A stretch of 30,392 bases of DNA from a virus. This document shows, in pieces, positions 19,737-27,124 of this stretch. The notes under the pieces are model-generated. The model was not told where the DNA came from. It did not search any database and worked only from the letters and a program-made list of their open reading frames with translations. The stretch spans positions 1 through 30,392 of the IMG/VR virus record IMGVR_UViG_3300033571_025982; one strand, given 5' to 3'. The translations under genes were made by a program, and so were the position numbers. Every line of letters begins with the position of its first letter. The stretch's first letter is position 1.

Positions 19737-22700
19737 ATGTCCGACCCCTTGCCGCCGCTGAAACCGCAGACAGTTCCGGCTCTTCCGCCTCTTGCTCCTC
19801 CGCAGCAACAGACCCGCGCATTCGGCGATATTAACGCCCTGCGCGATAACATCTTTAACGAGGCGCTGCGTTCTGCGTCAGGCATTGAGCCGATCCAGAA
19901 CGATCTTTACACCCTTAAACTCACGAACGTGGGTTACGCGGGGCCTGAGCGCTATTCGCGTAAAGATCAAAAGAAGGCTGTATTAACTCGCGGCACACTT
20001 GCCCGAAAGTTAACGGGCACGTGGACTTTAATAGAAAATGGCTCGGAAAAGCCTGTCGCTTCGCGACAGGCTACGATAGCAAATGTGCCATATCTGACCG
20101 ACTCAGGTACGTTTGTAAACAAAGGTGTCGAATACACGCTGGCACATCAACTGCGACTCAGGCCGGGCGTGTTCACGCGCGAGAAAGATAACGGCGAACT
20201 GGAATCGCACGTTAACACGCTGCCCGGCAAAGGCCGCTCGCACCGTTATTACATGGACCCCAAAACCGGCGAGTTTCAAATCCAGATCGGGCAGGCTAAG
20301 ATTCCGCTCATGCCGCTGCTGAAGACACTCGGCGTGCAAGAAAAGCAGATACGGGAAGCGTGGGGCAACGAGATCGCCGCCGTAAACATGCAGAAAGGCG
20401 ACGCCGGCACGCTGGATAAACTTTACAGCCGGCTCGTATTTAAGCCAGACCCGGCAGCGGACCAGTTAGCCAAGATCAAGGCTATCGCCGCGGAGTTTGC
20501 CAAGACGGAGTTGGACGAAGAGGTTACGAAGCGCACGTTGGGCACGCCGTACAAGAATCTGACGCCAGACGCCATTCTGGACATCACCAAAAAACTTATC
20601 GCGGTCAATCGCAAGGAAGCCGAAAGCGACGACCGCGATAGCATGACGTTCCAGCAAGTCTTTGGCCCGGAAGATTTGATATCGGAACGGTTCGTGAAAG
20701 ACAAGTCGGCCCTGCGGCAGTTGCTCTGGAAAGCCACCGCGAAGAAGACGCTGGACCACATCCCCAGCGGCATCTTTAACAAGTCGATCACCGCGGCGCT
20801 CATTGGCTCGGGATTGGGGTCGAGCCTCGAAGAAATCAACCCGGCTGAAATTTTTGACCACCAGACGCGCGTGACCCGGCTCGGCGAAGGCGGCATCGGC
20901 TCGCTGGACGCCGTGCCGGCGGAGTCGCGCAGCGTGCAGCCCAGCCACTTCGGCTTTATCGACTATCTCCGCACGCCGGAGTCTGGCAAGGTGGGCGTAG
21001 ACATGCGCTTCGCTGCCGGGGCGCGCAAGTTGGGCAACAACCTGCACACGTTTGTGGTGCCCGTCAAGAACGCCAACACCGGCGAGACGGAGTACAAGAC
21101 GCCGCAAGAACTGGCGGACATGCCGCTCATGTTCCCGGGCGAGGACAAGTCGGACCTGCCGATGGTCGCGGCGCTTGTAAACGGCAAGATTAAGTACGTG
21201 CCGCGCAAAGACGCGCAGTACACCGTTCCGAACATGGACAACACGTTTTCGTCGCTGACCAACATGGTGCCGATGAAAAGCATGGTAAAAGGCCAGCGCG
21301 TCATCATGGGTAGCCGTATGTTTACGCAGGCGCTCCCGCTCGAAAACGCTGAGTCGCCGTTCGTGCAATCCGCCAAGTTCGACGGTGACGGAAGCGTTTC
21401 GCACGAAGACGAGATGGGCGAAAAGTTAGGCGCAATTAAATCCCAAGTCGGCGGGCAAGTTGTCGCAGTCACGCCAGACGAGATGATCATTCGCGACAAG
21501 GACGGCCAGAAGCACACGATCGACTTATACAACGACATGCCGTTCAATCGGAAGACGTTCTGGACGCAGACGCCGACGGTAAAGCCCGGCGATGTCGTGA
21601 AGCCCGGCCAACTGATCGCTACCAGTAACTTTACTGATAAAGGCGGCGCGGCTGCGCTGGGTTTAAATTTGCGCGTGGGCTATACGCCGTTCCGCGGGCG
21701 CAACTACGAAGACGCCGTTGTGATATCTGAATCGGCTGCCAAGAAACTCACCAGCCAGCACATGTATCAGCACGAAGCCGAGTGGGATGACAACACCCAC
21801 GTCGGCAAGAAGGCTTTCGTCAGTTTGTTTCCCAGCGAGTACGACAAAAAGATGCTGGAGAACTTTGACGATAACGGCGCAATCAAAAAAGGCACGATCG
21901 TCAATTTTGGCGACCCGCTGGTGCTCGTCGCCAAGAAGCGCGATCAGGTTTACGGCAAAGTACACCGCGGCCGGGCGGGCGCGTTCGCGAACGAGACGAT
22001 GACGTGGGAGCATCACTCGCCGGGCGTCGTGACTGACGTGGAGCACACCAAGAAGGGCGTGTCCGTCGTCGTGAAGTCGAAGTCGCAGATGGAGGTCGGC
22101 GACAAGATTACCGGCCGCTTCGGCGACAAGGGCGTTGTGTCGGAGATTGTTCCTGACAATCAGATGCCGCAAGACGGGCAAGGCCGGCCGCTCGAAATTC
22201 TTGTCAGCCCGCTCGGCTTAATTAATCGCGTAAACCCTGCGCAGATCATCGAAGCCGCGTTGGGCAAAGTTTCTGAAAAGACTGGCCAGCCGTTCAAGAT
22301 CAAAGACTTCGATAACGATAACGATCTGGTCGAGATGGCCGCCGCGGAGTTGGCCAAGCACGGGCTGACAGACACTGAAGACCTGATTGACCCAGAAACT
22401 GGCCGCAAGATTCGTGGCGTGCTGACCGGCAACCGTTTCTTTATGAAACTGCACCACACGGCTGAGTCTAAAGGTCAGGGGCGGTCGATCGGCGGGTATA
22501 CGGCTGAAGGCACGCCCGCCAAGGGCGGCAGCGAAGGCGCTAAGCGCGTCGGCATGCTGGAACTGGGCGCGCTTTTGTCTCACGGCGCCGGCAAGGTTGT
22601 GCGCGACGCCAAGATGGTACGCGGCCAAGCCAACCCCGAATACTGGACGCAGTTCATGGCCGGGTATGACCCGCCGCTGCCGAAGGTGCCGCACGTGTAC

Positions 22701-24161
22701 GAGAAGTTTGTCAATCAACTTCGCGGCGCTGGCGTAAACGCTGTGCGCACCGGCTCGAAGACGCACATCATGGCGTTGACTGACAAGAACGTCGAAGAGT
22801 TAGCCGGCGATCGCGAGATTCAGAACGCCGAGACCGTCGACTGGAAGGGCAACCTGAAGCCGGTTAAAGGCGGGCTGTTCGACGAGACGCTGACTGGCGG
22901 TCACAACGGCAATCGTTGGTCAAAAATAACATTACACGAGCCGATGCCGAACCCGATCATGGAAGAGCCGATTCGGCGAACGCTAGGCTTGACCGAAAAG
23001 AAGTTCCGCGCCGTGCTCGCCGGTCAAGAGAAGTTGGGCAACAAGACCGGACCAACAGCGATTCACGAAGCGTTAAAGTCTGTGAACCTTCCGCGCGCAA
23101 TCGAGCAAGCGCGCGCAGACATCAAATCTGGTCGCAAGACGTTGCGCGACGCGGCCGTGCGCCGGCTCGCGTTTTTGAAGGGCGCAGAAGCCACTGGCGT
23201 CCATCCGAAAGACTGGATGCAAACCAAGGTCGGCGTGCTGCCGCCAGCGTTCCGCCCAGTCTCGACGATGGGCGCGAAGAAGATGCAACTTATCGACGAC
23301 GCTAACTATCTGTACAAAGAACTGCTTGAGTCGAACAACGTGCTGAAGGAAGCCTCTGGCCTGCTTTCCGACGTCGGCGGCGAGCGGTTGTCGTTATACG
23401 ACTCGATGAAGGCGGTGTCCGGCCTTGGCGATCCGCAACACCCGAAGAACGTCGAACGGAACGTGCGCGGTTTCTTGTCAAAGATATTTGGTGACAGTCC
23501 GAAGTTTGGCACGATGCAGCGCAAACTGCTGTCGAGCACTGTGGACCTTGTCGGCCGGGCCGTAATCTCGCCCAACCCGGACCTCGACATGGACGAGGTA
23601 GCCCTGCCAGAAGACAAAGCGTGGGACATTTACAAGCCGTTTGTCGTCCGCGGGCTGATCAGGCGCGGCATGCCGCGAATGAACGCGATGCGGGCAGTCG
23701 AAGAGCGCAACAAAGAAGCGTTTGCCGAATTAAACACGCAAATGAACGCGAAGCCCATCGTCATTAACCGCGCGCCCGTTCTACACCGGTACGGCGTTAT
23801 GGCGTTTTATCCGCGGTTAACAAAAAACAAGGTCATGGAAGTAAACCCGGTTATCACAAAAGGCTTCGGGGCCGATTTCGACGGCGACGCGATGCAGTAC
23901 CACGTGCCCAGCACCGAAGAAGCCGCCAAGGAAGCCGTCGAAAAGATGCTGCCCAGCAAAAACCTTTTCGCAGCGTCTAACTTCAAAGCCCATTATGTAC
24001 CAAACAAAGACTACCAGACTGGTGTATACTTAGCCTCAAGCAAGGTTAACAACAAATCTAAGCCGCGCGTTTACCGCACGAAAAAAGACGCCCTCGCCGC
24101 CTACCGACGGGGCGATATCGACGTGGACACGCCGGTACACATTGTGGAAGATAAGGCCTGA
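19737..24161 (+). CDS. RNA polymerase beta subunit fused to N-terminal half of beta-prime
   Basis: A 1474-aa large subunit of a cellular-type RNA polymerase. The beta part (about 1-1020) has the fork/rifampicin-pocket region (N368-P-A-E-I-F-D-H375 to LGEGG), NYEDAVVISE (656-665) and GDKITGRFGDKG (788-799, with active-site lysines K790 and K798). It ends with the clamp-entry helix GMLELGALLSHGAG. The beta-prime part (about 1030-1474) starts with GGLFDETLTGG, carries NRAPVLHR (1344-1351) and the catalytic DFDGD (D1380, D1382, D1384 for Mg), and stops soon after. The N-terminal zinc-binding domain of beta-prime is replaced by a short link (GGHNGNRWSKITLHEP). I find no cysteine in the whole chain. 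ATG 19737 has AAGGGG 7 bases upstream; the GTG at 19731 is not needed. The rest of beta-prime is encoded from 25137. It probably transcribes phage genes. Confidence 0.95.
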   Translation: MSDPLPPLKPQTVPALPPLAPPQQQTRAFGDINALRDNIFNEALRSASGIEPIQNDLYTLKLTNVGYAGPERYSRKDQKKAVLTRGTLARKLTGTWTLIENGSEKPVASRQATIANVPYLTDSGTFVNKGVEYTLAHQLRLRPGVFTREKDNGELESHVNTLPGKGRSHRYYMDPKTGEFQIQIGQAKIPLMPLLKTLGVQEKQIREAWGNEIAAVNMQKGDAGTLDKLYSRLVFKPDPAADQLAKIKAIAAEFAKTELDEEVTKRTLGTPYKNLTPDAILDITKKLIAVNRKEAESDDRDSMTFQQVFGPEDLISERFVKDKSALRQLLWKATAKKTLDHIPSGIFNKSITAALIGSGLGSSLEEINPAEIFDHQTRVTRLGEGGIGSLDAVPAESRSVQPSHFGFIDYLRTPESGKVGVDMRFAAGARKLGNNLHTFVVPVKNANTGETEYKTPQELADMPLMFPGEDKSDLPMVAALVNGKIKYVPRKDAQYTVPNMDNTFSSLTNMVPMKSMVKGQRVIMGSRMFTQALPLENAESPFVQSAKFDGDGSVSHEDEMGEKLGAIKSQVGGQVVAVTPDEMIIRDKDGQKHTIDLYNDMPFNRKTFWTQTPTVKPGDVVKPGQLIATSNFTDKGGAAALGLNLRVGYTPFRGRNYEDAVVISESAAKKLTSQHMYQHEAEWDDNTHVGKKAFVSLFPSEYDKKMLENFDDNGAIKKGTIVNFGDPLVLVAKKRDQVYGKVHRGRAGAFANETMTWEHHSPGVVTDVEHTKKGVSVVVKSKSQMEVGDKITGRFGDKGVVSEIVPDNQMPQDGQGRPLEILVSPLGLINRVNPAQIIEAALGKVSEKTGQPFKIKDFDNDNDLVEMAAAELAKHGLTDTEDLIDPETGRKIRGVLTGNRFFMKLHHTAESKGQGRSIGGYTAEGTPAKGGSEGAKRVGMLELGALLSHGAGKVVRDAKMVRGQANPEYWTQFMAGYDPPLPKVPHVYEKFVNQLRGAGVNAVRTGSKTHIMALTDKNVEELAGDREIQNAETVDWKGNLKPVKGGLFDETLTGGHNGNRWSKITLHEPMPNPIMEEPIRRTLGLTEKKFRAVLAGQEKLGNKTGPTAIHEALKSVNLPRAIEQARADIKSGRKTLRDAAVRRLAFLKGAEATGVHPKDWMQTKVGVLPPAFRPVSTMGAKKMQLIDDANYLYKELLESNNVLKEASGLLSDVGGERLSLYDSMKAVSGLGDPQHPKNVERNVRGFLSKIFGDSPKFGTMQRKLLSSTVDLVGRAVISPNPDLDMDEVALPEDKAWDIYKPFVVRGLIRRGMPRMNAMRAVEERNKEAFAELNTQMNAKPIVINRAPVLHRYGVMAFYPRLTKNKVMEVNPVITKGFGADFDGDAMQYHVPSTEEAAKEAVEKMLPSKNLFAASNFKAHYVPNKDYQTGVYLASSKVNNKSKPRVYRTKKDALAAYRRGDIDVDTPVHIVEDKA
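20050..20072. repeat. Long perfect inverted repeat within the polymerase gene
   Basis: AGCCTGTCGC and GCGACAGGCT are separated by TTC: a 10-bp GC-rich stem with a 3-base loop about 315 bases into the gene, encoding part of an E-K-P-V-A-S-R-Q-A segment. No T-tract follows. As RNA it is very stable and could act on elongation, RNA processing or translation; as DNA it could be a binding site. Confidence 0.85.
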
Positions 24162-24181
24162 TTGTTTACATGGAGGTAAAT

Positions 24182-24925
24182 ATGTCCTACACGGTAAATC
24201 CGGAACTGCTGGCGCTTGCGAGCCGCCGGGTATTTGAAAAGTCGGCGGTTGTGCCGCCGCAGGGCGGCCAAATGGGCGCTGATCAGTCCCAGCAGGTCGG
24301 CATGCCTCCCATGACTCCTGACGCGCTTGGCGCGCAACAGCCCGTTGATCCGGCGCAGGCTGCCGCCGCCGCGGGTGGTGGCGCTCCTCCGGCTGCCGCT
24401 CCTCCGGGCATGATGGACCCGTCGATGCTTGGCGCGCTTCCGCCGGCTACTCCGCAAGCCGCCGGTCCTGCCGGCGCCGGTGCTGGTCAGAAGTTAAAGC
24501 CAGAACAAATGATGCAGATGCTTGACTACCGGCTGTACAACATGCAGCAGCAACTCACCGCGATCATGAACGCGATGGGCGTGCAGGTTGCGCCTGAGTC
24601 GCTTGTACTTCCTCCCGGCACAACCGGCGCCCCGCCGGCCGAAACCGCGCTCCCCGGTGGTCCGATGGCGCCGCCTCCGGCCCCGGCAGGCGGTCCTCAA
24701 GCGCCGGGCGGCCCGCTGCCTCCCGGAGGTCCGCTGCCTCCCGGCGCGCCGCCGGCTGATCCGGCTGCTGCTGGCAAGCAGGCGAACTGGTGGGAGCGCG
24801 TCGAGCAGCACGCTGTTTCGCGTGTTGGTCAGCCCGTTGCCGCTGAGATTTTGAACATTGATCTTCAAGCAAAAGTCAGCGCAGCGAAAGCGTTGCACCG
24901 GAGTTTGACGGACAATGCTCGTTAA
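24182..24925 (+). CDS. Pro/Gly/Ala-rich protein between the two polymerase genes
   Basis: A 247-aa protein. GGAGG (24172-24176) before ATG 24182 fixes the start; an ATG at 24170 overlaps the ribosome site. It begins with a short helix ending FEKSAVVPP. Long low-complexity Pro/Gly/Ala stretches follow, including tandem G-P-L-P-P-G units at about 180-190. One amphipathic Met/Gln-rich helix lies in the middle (about 103-128: PEQMMQMLDYRLYNMQQQL). A C-terminal helical segment (205-247) ends it. It has no RNA-polymerase motif, so it interrupts the beta-prime coding order. Likely disordered with helical binding elements, perhaps a scaffold or virion linker (inference). Confidence 0.75.
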   Translation: MSYTVNPELLALASRRVFEKSAVVPPQGGQMGADQSQQVGMPPMTPDALGAQQPVDPAQAAAAAGGGAPPAAAPPGMMDPSMLGALPPATPQAAGPAGAGAGQKLKPEQMMQMLDYRLYNMQQQLTAIMNAMGVQVAPESLVLPPGTTGAPPAETALPGGPMAPPPAPAGGPQAPGGPLPPGGPLPPGAPPADPAAAGKQANWWERVEQHAVSRVGQPVAAEILNIDLQAKVSAAKALHRSLTDNAR

Positions 24926-25130
24926 AACGCAGCACAACTTAATTCCTGCCGACCAAAAAGCCCATAGCGTCGTGATCGAAGACGATTTGGGTAATCCAAT
25001 TTTTGTCGCTACGCACCTTGTAGACGGCATTTTGTACTCGGCAGTTGGGGATAGTGATTTCAAAACCGTACTCAACATGGTCGGCCTCAACAACGCGCCG
25101 ACCGTACGAGAACTTGTTCCGCCGAAATGA
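24915..25130 (+). CDS. Small beta-rich protein between polymerase genes, hypothetical
   Basis: A 71-aa protein overlapping the preceding gene by 11 bases. It is strand-rich (SVVIEDDLGNPIFVATHLVDG) with a Pro/Lys end, and ends 6 bases before the GTG of the beta-prime C-terminal gene. No cysteine or known motif. Its position invites a role as an omega-like or assembly factor of the polymerase, but nothing in the sequence shows that. Confidence 0.65.
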   Translation: MLVKTQHNLIPADQKAHSVVIEDDLGNPIFVATHLVDGILYSAVGDSDFKTVLNMVGLNNAPTVRELVPPK

Positions 25131-25136
25131 CTTGCC

Positions 25137-27077
25137 GTGTTAAAAACTACCCTTGGCCAGTTAATGATCAACGAAGCCCTTCCGGACGACATGCGTGATT
25201 ACGAACGCGTGTTGGACAAGAAGGCTATGGGCGCGTTGGCCACCGATCTAGCAAAAAAATACCCTGACCGGTACCGCGAGGTGATGAAGAAGATTCACGA
25301 TGTTTCCCGCGACGTGGCGTACACCACGGGTGGGTTGTCGATGGGGCTGAAAGACATTCGGCCGACGTTTGCGAGCCGCCACGCGCAAATCAAAGTCCGC
25401 AAAGAACTGCGTCAAATTCTTGCGGACACTAACCTCTCGGACAAAGAGCGCGAGTTAAAAATTCTGAAACTTGCGGCTGAAACGCAGCAGAAACTTGTTG
25501 AAGACGTGTTTAACGAGGCTCGCGACGCCAACAACCCGCTTGCGCACCAAGTGCTGGCCGGCGCCACGGGCAACAAGTTTATGTTGAACTCGCTGATTGG
25601 CGCTGACATGCAATATGTCGACCATCGTGATAACCCAATCCCGCTGCCGGTGCTGCGGAGTTACAGTCGCGGCTTGACGCCGGCTGAATACTTCGCGGCA
25701 TCGTTCGGTACGCGTAAGGGCGTGATTGACGTGAAGACCGCCACCGCTGACGCCGGTTTTTATGGCAAGCAACTTACGCAGATGGCGCACCGCCTCCTTG
25801 TCACCGCGGATGACGACGATGACGAAGCGCGGCTGGTAACGGCGCACAACCGCGGCCTGCCGTCCGACGTTGACGACCCGGATAACGAAGGGTCGTTTTT
25901 GGCGCGACCTGTCGGCCCGTACAAGCGCAACACGGTACTCACGCCCAAAATTCTCAAAGACATCAAGGCGATGGGCGTTAAAGATATTTTAGTGCGCAGT
26001 CCGCTGGTCGGCGGTCCGGAGGATGGCGGCGTATACGCGAAAGACGTCGGCTATCGCGAAAAGGGCCGCGTGCCACCCGTTGGTGATTACGTCGGCATTG
26101 CGGCTGCGCAAGCGCTGTCTGAGCCGGTGTCGCAGTCGCAGTTGTCGTCGAAGCACTCGGGTGGCGTAGGCGGGGCAAAGTCGATTGGCGGCTTCAAGGC
26201 TATTAACGCGCTTGTGCAAGTTCCACGACGTTACCCCGACGGCGCTACGCACACGCAGCGCGAAGGCCGCGTGCAAGAAATTCGCCCAGCCGCGCAGGGC
26301 GGCTTTTACGTCACCGTTGACGGTGAAGATCACTACGTCCCGGCAGACCGACAAGTGAGCGTCAAGAAAGGCGACGCACTGGAAGCCGGCGACGTACTGT
26401 CAGACGGCATGCCCAACCCCGCCGAGATTGTTAAACACAAAGGCGTCGGTGAAGGGCGTAAGTACTTCGTGCAAGCCATGCGGCAAGTGCTTGGTAATTC
26501 CGGCATCACAGCCCACCGGCGTAACATCGAACTAGTGGCGCGCGGGCTGATCAACCACGTCAGGCTGAACGACGAATACGGCGACTACGCCCCAGACGAC
26601 GTTATTCCATATTCAATGCTGGAACGGTCGTGGAAGCCGCGTTCGGGCGCTGTGGCATCTGCGCCGAATACGCTTATGAATCATTATCTGGAAGAACCGG
26701 TCTTGCACTATTCGATCGGCACAAAAATAACTAAAAGCGTCGCGGACAACTTGAAAAAGTACGGCATAAACAATATTCAGGCCCATAAAGAGCCGCCGCC
26801 CTTCGAGTCCGAGATGGTGCGCGGCATGGCCAACATTTCAAACGATCCTGACTGGATGACGCGTATGCTGGGGTCGTATCAAGAACGTGGATTTTTAAAC
26901 AGTGTTCACCGCGGGTTGAAGAGCGATACCGAAGGTAGCAGTTACGTGCCTGCGCTCGCGCGGGGCGAGCAATTTGGCGTTTCTGGCGCGACAAGTGGGT
27001 GGAAAACTGAATCTAACCCCCAAAAAGCCTTTCAAACCCCCGCAAGTCCGCTAGGCTCCGAGCCAAGAACACTGTAA
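25137..27077 (+). CDS. RNA polymerase beta-prime subunit, C-terminal half
   Basis: A 646-aa protein continuing beta-prime where the fused protein at 19737 stops. The start TTLGQLMINEALPDD matches the TTxGR...P-G-L-P segment that follows the catalytic domain in bacterial beta-prime. The bridge helix region is AEYFAASFGTRKGVIDVKTATADAG (residues about 183-207; usual pattern F-x-x-x-H-G-A-R-K-G). The trigger-loop region is YVGIAAAQALSEP (318-330), then SQLSSKHSGGVGG (334-346). The usual Q-L-T-M-R-T-F-H is changed here. A long insertion follows and then the C-terminal clamp region (VARGLINHVRL). No cysteine is present, so the second zinc site is also lost. GTG start 25137 has no clear ribosome site; coupling from the upstream gene is likely. 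The last about 30 residues are Pro/Ser/Thr-rich. Confidence 0.93.
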   Translation: MLKTTLGQLMINEALPDDMRDYERVLDKKAMGALATDLAKKYPDRYREVMKKIHDVSRDVAYTTGGLSMGLKDIRPTFASRHAQIKVRKELRQILADTNLSDKERELKILKLAAETQQKLVEDVFNEARDANNPLAHQVLAGATGNKFMLNSLIGADMQYVDHRDNPIPLPVLRSYSRGLTPAEYFAASFGTRKGVIDVKTATADAGFYGKQLTQMAHRLLVTADDDDDEARLVTAHNRGLPSDVDDPDNEGSFLARPVGPYKRNTVLTPKILKDIKAMGVKDILVRSPLVGGPEDGGVYAKDVGYREKGRVPPVGDYVGIAAAQALSEPVSQSQLSSKHSGGVGGAKSIGGFKAINALVQVPRRYPDGATHTQREGRVQEIRPAAQGGFYVTVDGEDHYVPADRQVSVKKGDALEAGDVLSDGMPNPAEIVKHKGVGEGRKYFVQAMRQVLGNSGITAHRRNIELVARGLINHVRLNDEYGDYAPDDVIPYSMLERSWKPRSGAVASAPNTLMNHYLEEPVLHYSIGTKITKSVADNLKKYGINNIQAHKEPPPFESEMVRGMANISNDPDWMTRMLGSYQERGFLNSVHRGLKSDTEGSSYVPALARGEQFGVSGATSGWKTESNPQKAFQTPASPLGSEPRTL

Positions 27078-27124
27078 ATTAGTAGAGTTGTTAGTTTATT
27101 GTCTGCCGCATGGAGGTGGCGCCT

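Noticed and set aside
20466-21404. 312-aa open frame on the minus strand
   Set aside because: Antisense to well-conserved polymerase beta motifs; composition typical of a shadow frame.
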